From contig DYEO01000009.1 in the NCBI GenBank assembly GCA_020725665.1, positions 1-64,000 on the forward strand: a stretch of DNA of 64,000 bases, in the 5' to 3' direction. Numbering within the stretch: position 1 is the first letter of the stretch; every line of letters starts with the position of its first letter. The position numbers and the translations under genes are program-made. Below the pieces are notes generated by a model. It was not told the origin of the DNA. It saw nothing but the letters and a program-made list of their open reading frames with translations, and ran no database searches. Of the stretch, positions 26,021-33,853 are shown piece after piece. The stretch is from Dethiobacter sp. (GTDB lineage: Bacteria > Bacillota > Dethiobacteria > DTU022 > UBA8154).

Positions 26021-26710
26021 TCAAGCGAAGCGGCCATTGTCTTCAAAAATCCCCAACTGTTGTGCTTCCGTAGCTGGCTTTGCAGGTTTATGCCCGGCCG
26101 TTTCCTCTTCAGGTGCAATTTCTTTACTGTAACAAAAGATTACGGTTACTCTTTTAGCGTAAGCTGCCTTTTTGATATGAAGCGTGGCATCTTCATATCC
26201 TTTTTTGTGCCTAGCCACATGATAAGTGATTATTGTGGCGCCCGGTTTAAAAGCCGTATTATTGATCCATGTAACAAGATCCTGCCTGAACCGGTTTCCC
26301 CTAAAGATACAATCATCCAGATACATAAAATCGTTGGAGCCGCCGCACTGGTCAACCCTTAATGATATTTCTTCCTGGAGAATTTCGTCCGCCAGTTTTA
26401 ACATTTCTGCCTGGTTTCTGCTTTTTTGTTCCATTCTCAGGAAATTCATTTTGCGAAGCTTTTCCCGGGGCTCGGCACTGCAAATCCTGCTGTTGAGTAA
26501 AAAATTTTTCAGAAATTGCTTAACCTCTTCCCTGGGTAAATACAACCTTGCAATAAGGTTATTCATTTCCTTTAAAACCGTTAACTGGTCTGCGTCTGCA
26601 AATTGCCGGATCCACCGGTTTACATAGGCCGGCATACCCTGCTGCACAACCCCATACTTATAATCCTGAATAAAATCTGTAATGCTTGTAAGTAGTTCTT
26701 CCCTTTCCAT
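26021..26710 (-). CDS. Hypothetical protein, possibly a PRTase-like (conflict-system) domain
   Basis: A 229-residue soluble protein. A long helical N-terminal half is followed by NDFMYLDDCIFRGNRFRQDL (about 127-146), an acidic-pair plus Gly loop in the style of a phosphoribosyltransferase PRPP loop, and by strand segments TIITYHVARHKKGY and RVTVIFCYSKEI. This resembles the PRTase-like effector domain described in bacterial conflict systems, but I cannot confirm it. The C-terminus (KPAKPATEAQQLGIFEDNG) is short, so the gene may be truncated. Good ATG behind AGGAGGA. Confidence 0.5.
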   Translation of the reverse strand: MEREELLTSITDFIQDYKYGVVQQGMPAYVNRWIRQFADADQLTVLKEMNNLIARLYLPREEVKQFLKNFLLNSRICSAEPREKLRKMNFLRMEQKSRNQAEMLKLADEILQEEISLRVDQCGGSNDFMYLDDCIFRGNRFRQDLVTWINNTAFKPGATIITYHVARHKKGYEDATLHIKKAAYAKRVTVIFCYSKEIAPEEETAGHKPAKPATEAQQLGIFEDNGRFA

Positions 26711-26790
26711 CTAAATTCCTCCTCACATTTAACGTCTTCTTCTAACATATATTCAGGAATGTCCGTATTTACTCCAGATATTTATATAAA

Positions 26791-26842
26791 GTTAAAGCCC
26801 TGCTCAAGGCTGCAAAGAGCGCCTTCAAGCCAGGGCTTTAAC
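26791..26842. terminator. Long hairpin upstream of the transglycosylase remnant
   Basis: GTTAAAGCCCTG (26791-26802) and CAGGGCTTTAAC (26831-26842) are perfect 12-bp complements with an inner CTTGAAGGCGC-type partial stem. A T-rich stretch follows on the plus strand. It may be an orphan terminator of a gene since lost. Confidence 0.45.
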
Positions 26843-26961
26843 TCTTTTACTGATCTCTCCATATATTAATTATTAAAAAAACAAAGTTATATTGCCTTTG
26901 TTGAAACGGCAAGGGGAATGGGTTATGACCCGGCCATGTTGGCCATGATCCTGAACTGCAA

Positions 26962-27140
26962 TTGGAAGCCGGGGCAAAATACTTAAGCAGCATGTATGAG
27001 CAGTTTCAAAACTGGGATCATACACTTGCTGCCTATAATGCGGGGCCGCATAACGTTAAAAAATACGGGGGCGTACCACCTTTCAGGGAAACGCAGAATT
27101 ATGTTCGCAGGGCGCTGGCCCTAGCCGGGGTAGATGAACA
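26962..27140 (+). pseudogene. Lytic transglycosylase fragment
   Basis: Only the end of an SLT domain is left: [31 protein letters not shown] and [14 protein letters not shown], the AYNAGP and QNYV motifs that follow the catalytic glutamate, which itself is missing. Just upstream a different frame gives [18 protein letters not shown], part of an unrelated gene. The 3' side runs into the msrA fragment on the other strand at about 27140. Both joins look like deletion junctions. Confidence 0.75.
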
Positions 27141-27142
27141 TC

Positions 27143-27425
27143 AAACTGTATCCCCGTCAGCTTCTTTTTTAACTCAGCCCCATCTTTTCCGGCCTCGTTT
27201 CCGGCCTGCCAGTGTTTCCCGATAAAAGCATCTCTCCCCGAACCCTGGCGGTAACGCTCGTAATGGGTAGGATTTTTGCGGTAAAAATCCTGGTGGTATT
27301 CTTCCGCAGCGTAAAAAGGCCCGGCCGGCAAAATCATGGTGGCAATCGGTCGCCCGGCAAATTTTCCGCTTGCCGCCAGAGCTTTTTTCGAAGCCTCAGC
27401 CTCTGATTTTACTGTTACCCTCCAT
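27143..27425 (-). pseudogene. msrA: Methionine sulfoxide reductase A fragment
   Basis: The C-terminal part of MsrA can be read: [26 protein letters not shown] and [18 protein letters not shown], then [12 protein letters not shown]. The catalytic GCFWG part is missing. The fragment is cut on its 5' side by the REP hairpin of the RAYT element (27426) and on its 3' side by the join to the transglycosylase fragment. Confidence 0.8.
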
Positions 27426-27460
27426 TTTTGGGACAAGGGGACAGGTCCCTTGTCCCAAAA
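27426..27460. repeat. REP-like hairpin, left
   Basis: TTTTGGGACAAGGG, a centre of GACAGGT, CCCTTGTCCCAAAA: a near-perfect 35-base palindrome. Its reverse complement is the right-hand copy. Confidence 0.85.
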
Positions 27461-27467
27461 TAGCGTT

Positions 27468-28226
27468 TTAAATTCTACTAATAGTACTCTTAGACATCCC
27501 GGTTATTTTAGCTAACTGCCTGACTGTCACACTTCCTACAGACTTTATCGCCTTAATGATTTCATACCTTTTATTTTTATCCAACCGCTGTAACTCGTTA
27601 ATGTTTGAGATGCCGAACTGTAAAAGAATAGCTTTTATCTCGCTATCCGTTATTCTTACATTTTCATCATAGTCTATACAGCTATCATCATTTTGTTGAT
27701 TTGTAAAAGGGATAAATTGCTCAATTGCTTTTTGCCTGTCAGGCGAAAACATTTCTAATGCCAGGTCAACGTCCGTCATTATTGATTCGTTAATATATTC
27801 ATGATAGCTGCTCCATTTATAATCTGAAACCTTTTTTGTAATACATGCCTTAACCGGATTCTGATGTATGTACCTGAGCACAGTTAAAAAGTATGAATCA
27901 TCCTCAACCGCTTCACTTTTATACCTCTCTTGAAATAAATGGCCACACCGATCATATTTCCAGTTAAACCAAAATACGTAGCTACCGCTCATTCTCTTAA
28001 TCGCCATGAAGAGTGGCTCTGTTGTCTCTTTGAGTAATAGATGAACATGGTTGTCCATAAAACAATAACCATAAATTTGATAATTACTTACATCTTTATA
28101 TTTTTTTATGGTGTGAAAAAGCCTGTGCCTGTCCGCTTCGTCTTTAAAAATAGCCTGTCTGTTTATGCCGCGTAGGATAATATGATAAATACCGGTTTCG
28201 CTCTTTTGCCTGGCATGCCTTGGCAT
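27468..28226 (-). CDS. REP-associated tyrosine transposase (Y1_Tnp, TnpA_REP)
   Basis: A 252-residue HUH-family transposase that nicks and rejoins single-stranded hairpins. Motifs: [20 protein letters not shown] start, HUH in [15 protein letters not shown] (about residues 57-71), [10 protein letters not shown], and the [10 protein letters not shown] segment with the catalytic tyrosine (about 119-128). A C-terminal helix-turn-helix ([18 protein letters not shown]) adds a likely DNA-recognition domain. The ATG at 28226 follows GAGGTG; the length and motifs look intact, so the gene may be active. Confidence 0.92.
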   Translation of the reverse strand: MPRHARQKSETGIYHIILRGINRQAIFKDEADRHRLFHTIKKYKDVSNYQIYGYCFMDNHVHLLLKETTEPLFMAIKRMSGSYVFWFNWKYDRCGHLFQERYKSEAVEDDSYFLTVLRYIHQNPVKACITKKVSDYKWSSYHEYINESIMTDVDLALEMFSPDRQKAIEQFIPFTNQQNDDSCIDYDENVRITDSEIKAILLQFGISNINELQRLDKNKRYEIIKAIKSVGSVTVRQLAKITGMSKSTISRI

Positions 28227-28262
28227 AATTATCACCTCAGGGTAATTTTACCATAATTATTA

Positions 28263-28295
28263 TTTTGGGACAAGGGACCTGTCCCCTTGTCCCAA
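28263..28295. repeat. REP-like hairpin, right
   Basis: TTTTGGGACAAGGGACCTG and TCCCCTTGTCCCAA: the inverted copy of the left REP hairpin, differing only in the last two bases. Confidence 0.85.
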
Positions 28296-28367
28296 GGTAT
28301 TAATTTGCAAATTGTTAAATAATAACTACAGGGGACAAAGACTGGTGTACGAAAGGAGTGTTTAAGC

Positions 28368-28469
28368 ATGGAAGTTGTAACCCGGGCAATTATCGTTTAT
28401 GTGTGGTCAATAATATTGTTTCGCTTGCAGGGCAAAGGCCTTACCTTTCAACAGAAACCTTATGATTAA
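28368..28469 (+). pseudogene. DUF421 membrane protein, N-terminal stub
   Basis: MEVVTRAIIVYVWSIILFRL followed by QGKG matches the first helix of YetF/DUF421 proteins (VIRA-x-YxxLLxxFRLxGK), with AAAGGAG upstream of the ATG at 28368. After the helix the sequence breaks into LTFQQKPYD and a stop, where the oppositely oriented peptide-binding protein fragment begins. About 200 residues are missing. Confidence 0.6.
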
Positions 28470-28810
28470 CACTTAATTTGCCGTCCTTGCGCAAACACGC
28501 CAGATCATCAGGCGGCACGTTAACGATCAGGTCTAACTTGCCGCCTTCCAGCTCGGCAAGCCTGGTTTGATCCTCGACAATAGGCCTGAAAATTACCTTG
28601 TCCACCTTTGGTGCACCTTTATAGTAATCGGGATTCTTCTCCAAAATTACCTCCACACCCGGGTTCTAACTTATAAACTTGAAAGGACCTGTGCCAACCG
28701 GGTTTTTGGTAAAATCGGCGCCATATTTTTCCACTGCTGCCGGTCTTACAATACTGGCGGCATGCATGGCAACGTTGCTAAGAAAAGGCGCATAGGGGTA
28801 TTTTATTTTA
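28441..28810 (-). pseudogene. Fragment of a peptide/nickel ABC transporter substrate-binding protein
   Basis: Two readable pieces of an SBP_bac_5 protein: PYAPFLSNVAMHAASIV with AAVEKYGADF and NPVGTGPFKF, then after an in-frame stop EVILEKNPDYYKGAPKVD and KVIFRPIVEDQTRLAELE to LDLIVNVPPDDL. Both ends of the roughly 500-residue gene are lost and a stop lies between the pieces. The 3' end abuts the DUF421 stub. Confidence 0.85.
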
Positions 28811-29047
28811 GGGCTTCCCCTATTTCGTCAATGAAAGTTCATGCTGTTAACGGGAAAAGGTGGAGATGCAAGTAGCAATAACCGGGGTTCTGCGAGGTGA
28901 AACCGGTGCGGAAGCTGCCGGTTGAAGGGGCTTTAAGAGAAGATATTGGTGAAGGCACAATTATTTAAAGTATTTTGCTGTGCCGCAAAAGGAGGCTGCC
29001 GCCCCTGCCTGTCATTTTCCGGGCAGGGGCAGCTTTTTCCCCGCGGC
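28811..29047. other. Non-coding junk and a terminator
   Basis: No convincing gene. Near 28861-28970 a few codons look like the debris of another gene on the plus strand (VRKLPVEGALREDIGEGTII) that I cannot place. The hairpin CTGCC..CCCCTGCC / GGGCAGGGGCAG at about 28987-29033, followed by TTTTT, would stop plus-strand transcription ahead of the hydrolase gene. Confidence 0.4.
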
Positions 29048-29563
29048 TTAAACCACTTGTACGCCGAGTGTTTTTTCCATTTCTTTTAAAGCAAAATCAT
29101 GTGCTTCCCCATCAAATGAGGCCACACAATTTTCCCTTACCGTTACATCGTACCCCCGCATGCGGGCATCAGCCGCCGTATAGAGGACACAGATCTGGGT
29201 GCAGACACCCGCCAGCTCCAGTTGCGTAACACCCAGTTCCCGCAGGGTCAAATCGAGGTCGGTACCAAAAAAGGCGCTGTAACGCCGCTTGTAGATGAGA
29301 TAATCCCCTTCCCGGGGGTCCAGTTCATCCACAACCTCGCCGCCCCATTCCCCGGCCAGGCAGTGTGGCGGAAACATCTTAAACTCCGCGTCATGGGGAA
29401 GATGTCTGTCCATGATATAAATGACCGGGTCCCCTCTGCCGCGCCATTCCGCCAGGCGGGAAGATACATTTTGCCTGATTTCCTCCGTATCCCCGATACA
29501 AAGGGCACCATCCCGCTCCAAAAAATCCCTCAGCATATCAATAATCAACAGTGCCTTAGCCAT
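29048..29563 (-). CDS. Isochorismatase-family cysteine hydrolase (nicotinamidase-like)
   Basis: A 171-residue enzyme with the whole catalytic triad in context: Asp in LLIIDMLRDFLE (about residue 9), Lys in IYKRRYSAFFGTDLD (about 91), Cys in LAGVCTQICVLYTAADA (about 124). Nicotinamide-specific enzymes keep a metal site after the first Asp; here DRHLPHDAEF carries DxH-like residues consistent with a nicotinamidase, so NAD salvage is the likeliest role. Coupled to an upstream small membrane-protein gene whose stop overlaps its start. Confidence 0.88.
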   Translation of the reverse strand: MAKALLIIDMLRDFLERDGALCIGDTEEIRQNVSSRLAEWRGRGDPVIYIMDRHLPHDAEFKMFPPHCLAGEWGGEVVDELDPREGDYLIYKRRYSAFFGTDLDLTLRELGVTQLELAGVCTQICVLYTAADARMRGYDVTVRENCVASFDGEAHDFALKEMEKTLGVQVV

Positions 29564-29702
29564 AAATAATCCCCCTCACTTTCTTAGGTTCTACTATTTT
29601 TTTTAATAAATCATTTTCCATATACCTTATAATAACCAGGTTAAATAAGAATAAAAAAACCGCCAATATCGGCCCCATACGTCTTAGCTTATCGAATTCC
29701 AC
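29556..29702 (-). CDS. Small single-pass membrane protein
   Basis: A 48-residue reading frame with a GTG start at 29702 and a full AAGGAGG site nine bases upstream. It holds one hydrophobic helix (MGPILAVFLFLFNLVII) flanked by basic residues and a lysine-rich end. Its TAA lies inside the start region of the isochorismatase gene (eight-base overlap), the usual sign of translational coupling. I do not recognise the family. Confidence 0.55.
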   Translation of the reverse strand: MEFDKLRRMGPILAVFLFLFNLVIIRYMENDLLKKIVEPKKVRGIIYG

Positions 29703-29788
29703 CTTGTCGCCTCCTTATTTTTTAAAAAATTATGCGGGCTTTCCCATCCACTCCTCCAAGATTGTTGTGCGTTGCGTGAACGCATCAT

Positions 29789-30781
29789 TTAAAATTCTTT
29801 GCGCAGGTACAACTTCCTGGAGAGGAAAAATGAACCGCCCAGCAGCAGTAACGCGACAACCACGACAACAGCCGCCGGGACAAGGGGGGATTGTTCCAAA
29901 TATAAGCTTTTCAGGCTGTATTTTACTTCCCCCTTTACCGTGTAGAGCATAATCTCCTCCAGGGTCGCTTTTTCCACAACAGCCCGCTCTTTGAGCAGGT
30001 TCCTTGCTCCTTGTATATCCCGGGTTAACGCCTCAAAGCCGAAAGAGCTTTCCCTGATGCCCACAAAGAGCTGCCGTATCGTCGCGTCGAGGAGCGCGTT
30101 GCTTCCCTTTACCAGGCCGTAGTTCTCCAAAATGGCGTCCCGCTCCGCGCTGAAAACAATTTCTCCCCTGTTGATAAAAGTGATATAATCGGCAATGCGA
30201 TCCAGGTCGCTGGTAATGTGCGTGGAAAAGAGGACGCTTTTTTGTTCGTCCTGGAGCAGCTCTGCCAAAATATCCAGGATTTCCCTGCGGAAAACGGGAT
30301 CCAGGCCGGAAGTGGGTTCATCCATAATCACCAGGTCCGCACCGTGGGAGAGGGCTACGGCCAGGGAGTATTTTGTTTTCATACCCCGGGAAAAGTGTTT
30401 TATTTTTTTGGCCCGCGGCAGCTCGAAGGAATGGAGGAAGCCGTGGTAGGCAGCGTCATCCCAGCGGGAGTAGAAGGGAGCAATGATGTCGCCCATTTCC
30501 AGCGGCGTCAGTTCCTCGTAGTAGTGATTTTCATCATAAACAAAACCGATCTTCTTCTTGATTTCAAGCTCATGGGAAATGTTGTCCAGGCCAAATACTT
30601 TGATTTCCCCGCCGTCCTTGCGCACCAGGTTCATAATCAGCTTGATCGTCGTGCTCTTCCCGGCCCCGTTGGGGCCGATAAAACCCATGATATAGCCCCG
30701 AGGCAGGGAGAAAGAGATGTTATTCAGGGTAAAATCCCGGTATTCTTTGCGCAAACCGGTCACTTCAAGTATTTTCTCCAA
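29789..30781 (-). CDS. ABC transporter ATPase fused to the last helix of a lost permease
   Basis: Residues 1 to about 285 are a normal YtrB/BcrA-type ATPase: Walker A GPNGAGKSTTIK, signature HFSRGMKTKYSLAVALS, Walker B DLVIMDEPTSGLDP, H-loop FSTHI. The last 45 residues (after LEEIMLYTVKGE) switch to LYLEQSPLVPAAVVVVVALLLLGGSF and FLSRKLYLRKEF, the final transmembrane helix and tail of an ABC-2 permease. The natural partner permease gene is absent, so a deletion has joined the end of the ATPase gene to the end of the permease gene in frame. The transporter is probably non-functional, although the ATPase may still be made. Confidence 0.85.
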   Translation of the reverse strand: MEKILEVTGLRKEYRDFTLNNISFSLPRGYIMGFIGPNGAGKSTTIKLIMNLVRKDGGEIKVFGLDNISHELEIKKKIGFVYDENHYYEELTPLEMGDIIAPFYSRWDDAAYHGFLHSFELPRAKKIKHFSRGMKTKYSLAVALSHGADLVIMDEPTSGLDPVFRREILDILAELLQDEQKSVLFSTHITSDLDRIADYITFINRGEIVFSAERDAILENYGLVKGSNALLDATIRQLFVGIRESSFGFEALTRDIQGARNLLKERAVVEKATLEEIMLYTVKGEVKYSLKSLYLEQSPLVPAAVVVVVALLLLGGSFFLSRKLYLRKEF

Positions 30782-31159
30782 CTAATCTCCCTCCTCAAAA
30801 AGCAGCGTGAGCATTTCCTGCAGTTCTGCCGGCGTGATACCCAGCACCTTGCTTTCCGCCACGGCCTCGGCCAGCTTTTCCTCCACGATCTTCAGCCGCT
30901 TTTCTTTCAAAATAGCGCTGCTCTGTCCGGCCACATACGAACCTTTCCCCGTAACCGATTCGATAAAACCCTCTTTTTCCAGTTCCTCGTAGGCACGCTT
31001 GGTGGTAATGACGCTGATCTGCAGGTCTTTGGCCAGACCCCTGATGGAGGGGAGCAGGTCACCGGGTTCCAGATTCCCTTTAAGGATACTGCTTTTGATC
31101 TGCCTGGCGATCTGTTCGTAGATGGGATCGAGTGAAGCATTGGAGATGATTATATGCAT
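30782..31159 (-). CDS. GntR-family regulator, YtrA type
   Basis: A 125-residue regulator with a winged helix-turn-helix (PIYEQIARQIKSSILKGNL, LLPSIRGLAKDLQISVITTK, YEELEKEGFIESVTGKGSYV) and the very short C-terminal part of the YtrA subfamily, which controls neighbouring ABC exporters. I chose the ATG at 31159 for its GAGGTGG site; codons further upstream run into the promoter. Its TAG lies next to the start of the ATPase gene. A palindrome over the promoter suggests autorepression. Confidence 0.92.
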   Translation of the reverse strand: MHIIISNASLDPIYEQIARQIKSSILKGNLEPGDLLPSIRGLAKDLQISVITTKRAYEELEKEGFIESVTGKGSYVAGQSSAILKEKRLKIVEEKLAEAVAESKVLGITPAELQEMLTLLFEEGD

Positions 31160-31204
31160 TGTGCCACCTCTGCGCATAATAATTAAATCATCAGCGTTTA
31201 TATC

Positions 31205-31262
31205 GTGTATATTAGGTATAATGTTTATATACATTATATACACTTAAAACAGCTTTTGTCAA
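31205..31262 (-). promoter_or_regulatory. Promoter and operator of the YtrA-type operon
   Basis: On the minus strand TTGACA (31262-31257) and TATAAT (31238-31233) are spaced 18 bases apart: a consensus sigma-A promoter. An inverted repeat GTGTATAT / ATATACAC (31205-31212 and 31236-31243) overlaps the -10 box and the start site, as YtrA-family operators do. Confidence 0.75.
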
Positions 31263-31397
31263 CCTTGCTTTTTTAGTTTTATCTACCTTCCGGCATTTTT
31301 CCTGAAACGCCGGGTAAATATAGCATGCAGGCAGGAAAAGCAGTTTAAGATGTAGTAGATTATTCATGAAAAAAAATCAGAAAGGACTGTGGTATAA

Positions 31398-31712
31398 ATG
31401 CTGAAAGTGACGTCAGAAGCAGCAGCGCAATTAAAAGCGGTTTTATGCCGGGAAAATAAAGAAGGAGCGCATATCCGTATTTTTGTCAACGGAATGGGCT
31501 GAGGCGGGCCCAACCTGGCGCTGGCTCTGGAGGAGTCGGTTGAAGAGAATATCGATCTGCAGGAGGATATTAACGGAATATCATTCGTTTACAAAAAAAG
31601 AATTGCCCCACACGTGAGCGACAAGGTCATCGATTACCATGCGGGGCCGCAGGGCGGCTTTTCCATTAAGGGCGAATGCTCTGACTCAGACTGCGACTCC
31701 TGCTGCTCATAA
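31398..31712 (+). CDS. HesB/IscA-like selenoprotein with in-frame UGA
   Basis: Reading through one TGA (31500-31502, codon 35) gives a 104-codon gene with all family features: LKVTSEAAAQLKAVL, IRIFVNGMG-U-GGPNLALALEES, DINGISFVYKK, FSIKG and a Cys-rich end CSDSDCDSCCS. In HesB-like relatives the UGA position is Cys in the motif GMGCGGP, so the UGA fits selenocysteine exactly at the Fe-S/metal ligand. The reading frame stays open for 69 codons after it, with protein-like sequence. HesB-like selenoproteins are known in clostridia. A candidate bSECIS hairpin follows the UGA at once. Conventional gene callers would split or miss this gene. Confidence 0.85.
31506..31527 (+). promoter_or_regulatory. 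Candidate bacterial SECIS hairpin
   Basis: GGGCC pairs with GGCTC (one G.U), and A with T after a bulged C, closing a loop of about nine bases that contains the GG of CTGG. It begins three bases after the UGA, within the window used by SelB. Bacterial SECIS elements are loosely conserved, so this is an inference from position and pairing. Confidence 0.45.
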
Positions 31713-31802
31713 TTTTCCCTTGGCCATTAGTCTCTTACAATACCCGCTTATTATATTGTCGATTTGATACCGGGATTTTATTTTGGGAGGAGATATCATT
31801 TT

Positions 31803-32411
31803 ATGCTTACAACCAAAGAAGCGATTGAAAAAAGGAGAAGCATCAGGAAATATAAGCAGGATGGAATACCGGATGAAATAATCAGCCAGCTCATTGAAGC
31901 GGCCGGGCTGGCTCCATCGGGGTGCAATGCACAGCCCTGGAGATTCAAGATAGTTCGAGATGCAGAGACAAAATTCAAATTGGCGGAAGCTGCCTTTAAA
32001 CAAAAATTTATTGCAGAAGCGCCTGTGGTTATTATTTGCTGTGCAGATGTTAAGGGATATATAGAAGGAACCGTTTCCGGGGTGCAGGACCTTGGCAGAA
32101 TAGGTGTAGTTGAAGACAGGGTCGTTAAGATTTTGTTGGATAGAGTCGAAGAAATGAAAACTATGAACATTGAGCAATTGGGAGCAAGGATAAGTCTTAA
32201 CGTAGCCATAGCCGTCGAACATATTGTCCTGAGGGCACTGGATTTTGGCCTGGGAACCTGTTGGATCAGGCTGTTTGATGAAAAAAAGGTAAAGAGCCTG
32301 TTAGATCTGGATGAAAACGTCTATGTTGTTTCATTATTGCCGTTAGGTTATCCCGATGAAGAACCGCCGGCAAAAAAGAGGTTGGGTTTGGAAGATATTC
32401 TATTAAGTTAA
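31803..32411 (+). CDS. Nitroreductase-family FMN protein
   Basis: A 202-residue flavoprotein: EAIEKRRSIRKYKQDGIPDE (the FMN-phosphate-binding Arg-Arg-Ser) at residues 5-24, AAGLAPSGCNAQPWRFKIV (substrate/FMN loop), and LGTCWIRLFDEKKVKSLL with SLLPLGYPDEEP near the end. Likely a dimeric NAD(P)H-dependent oxidoreductase; the natural substrate cannot be told. The ATG at 31803 has GGGAGGAG ten bases upstream. Confidence 0.9.
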   Translation: MLTTKEAIEKRRSIRKYKQDGIPDEIISQLIEAAGLAPSGCNAQPWRFKIVRDAETKFKLAEAAFKQKFIAEAPVVIICCADVKGYIEGTVSGVQDLGRIGVVEDRVVKILLDRVEEMKTMNIEQLGARISLNVAIAVEHIVLRALDFGLGTCWIRLFDEKKVKSLLDLDENVYVVSLLPLGYPDEEPPAKKRLGLEDILLS

Positions 32412-32533
32412 TGGCCTTGTAATAATCCATCCCCCTCGTTGTTTTTCTCCAGGATCTTTTTCAGGATTTTCAGCTTAATGGGTACAATAACGATTACAGC
32501 CAGGACAACCAGCGCCCAACCCCAGCACGGCAT
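32408..32533 (-). CDS. Small single-pass membrane protein downstream of the ABC permease remnant
   Basis: A 41-residue frame from the ATG at 32533, with GGGAGGTGAG upstream. It consists of MPCWGWALVVLAVIVIVPIK and a lysine-rich tail LKILKKILEKNNEG. One helix, positive-inside tail. It follows the permease remnant by six bases on the same strand, so it belonged to that transporter operon. Family not recognised. Confidence 0.6.
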   Translation of the reverse strand: MPCWGWALVVLAVIVIVPIKLKILKKILEKNNEGDGLLQGH

Positions 32534-32539
32534 GATTGC

Positions 32540-33399
32540 TCACCTCCCTTGTCCCTTAACGGTTAATCGCAGTTTACGGCCAAAGCGGGACACCAGCAAC
32601 GCAACCAACGTGAAGCTGAATACAAAGGCCACCAGGTTTACGGTTGCCAGGGGCAGGTCGGGCCGGATAAGCATCCGGTAGAAAACTTCAAAAGACCAGT
32701 AATTGGGGAAAGGATACAGCAGCCATTTCAAATGGTCAGGTAAAAATAAGGCGGCTATGGGTATCCCGGTGATGGGCAGCCCGATCACTTTTATGATCGC
32801 TATGGCAGTAATCATATTGTTGCTGATTAAACCGATTAAAAAACCGATCAAGACGGCCACTCCCAGGGAAGCTGCCACCGAGATAAGCAGCAACGGGTAA
32901 TTGACGGCCGCAGGCCCCAGGAGAATAGTAGCCACGGCCAGCGTTAAAGCTACCACCACCAACAGGCCGAGCATACTTTTGCCGATCATATATTCCACAA
33001 CATTGACCGGAGCGACAGCCAGGGCGCGGATGGTCCCGGACTGGCGGTCATCGACGATACTCAGGCCGATAAACAATCCCCCGATCAGGAACATGCCCAA
33101 GAGAAAGAATACGGCCGTATACTCCCGCACCGGAGACCTCTCCCGGCCAAGGCTGACAGTGGACAAATCCACCGCGTCTTCCCCCTGCAGGATACGATCC
33201 AGGATCACTCCCGGCAGTTCACGCACATAACTCTCTTCGTTACCCTCCAATAACACAACGTACTCACCGCCGGAGTAGTAAATACCCGGCACGTCGTCGA
33301 ACGCCAGCACCCGCTCCCGCAGGCGGTCAAGGAAGCATCCCGGACTGCCGGTTCGTCCGCCCTGGCATAATTAAATGTTAATTTTTCAACCTGGATCAT
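32540..33399 (-). pseudogene. ABC transporter: ATPase start joined to an ABC-2 permease lacking its N-terminus
   Basis: The ATG at 33399 begins a normal ATPase (MIQVEKLTFNYARADEPAVR, then DAS). After about 24 codons the sequence jumps, out of frame, into a permease: FLDRLRERVLAFDDVPGIYY and on to a full set of ABC-2 helices (FFLLGMFLIGGLFIGLSIVDD, APVNVVEYMIGKS, FPNYWSFEVFYRML). All catalytic ATPase parts and the first permease helix are gone. The permease part (33310-32540) remains an open frame of 256 codons. A deletion of well over 1 kb is implied. Confidence 0.8.
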
Positions 33400-33490
33400 G
33401 TGTACAACCTCCCTGGTTGCCTAATCAAAAAAACAACTGCATCTAGTGTTTTTTTACCTGTTTAGTCTTAACAGAGTTTTCATTACCGGA

Positions 33491-33853
33491 TCATTCGGAC
33501 TCTTTCTCTTCCAGGCCCGCCGCAGGCGTGGTGCTTTTTTTCAAACGTTTGATCATATCTTCCAGTTCCTCCAGGTATTGCCGCAGGGCTGTCATGCCTT
33601 GATGCGTCAGGTAAACGCGGGTAAGTGGTTTGCGCTCCCGGATGGATTTGCTAATCGATACATAGCCCACCTCCTCCAGCCTTTTCAACTGTACTGACAG
33701 GTTGCCTGCGGTCAGACCCAGTTTTTCCTTTAATTCTGTGAACGTCACCTGCTTGCCGCCGGCAGCCAGGTAACTGATTATTTGCAGGCGGGCCGGCTCA
33801 TGGATGGCCCTGTCCGGGGTAAAAGCTTCCTGTGGCCTGTCGCTACTGCTCAT
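33491..33853 (-). CDS. Winged helix-turn-helix transcriptional regulator
   Basis: A 120-residue protein with one winged helix domain at about residues 12-95: HEPARLQIISYLAAGGKQVTF, ELKEKLGLTAGNLSVQLKRLEEVGYVSI and TRVYLTHQGMTALRQYLEEL. This is the small MarR/ArsR-like regulator type with a dimerisation helix at the end. It overlaps the upstream membrane-protein gene by 11 bases, and such pairs are usually autoregulated. Confidence 0.88.
   Translation of the reverse strand: MSSSDRPQEAFTPDRAIHEPARLQIISYLAAGGKQVTFTELKEKLGLTAGNLSVQLKRLEEVGYVSISKSIRERKPLTRVYLTHQGMTALRQYLEELEDMIKRLKKSTTPAAGLEEKESE

Larger units (their letters stand above)
27426..28295 (-). mobile_element. RAYT unit: REP-associated transposase with two inverted REP hairpins
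   Basis: A single Y1-type transposase gene lies between two GGGACAAGGGGACAGGTCCC-type palindromes in inverted orientation (27426-27460 and 28263-28295). This is the typical layout of a REP-associated tyrosine transposase and its REP sequences. The unit borders an msrA fragment on the left and a DUF421 fragment 73 bases to the right. Confidence 0.8.
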
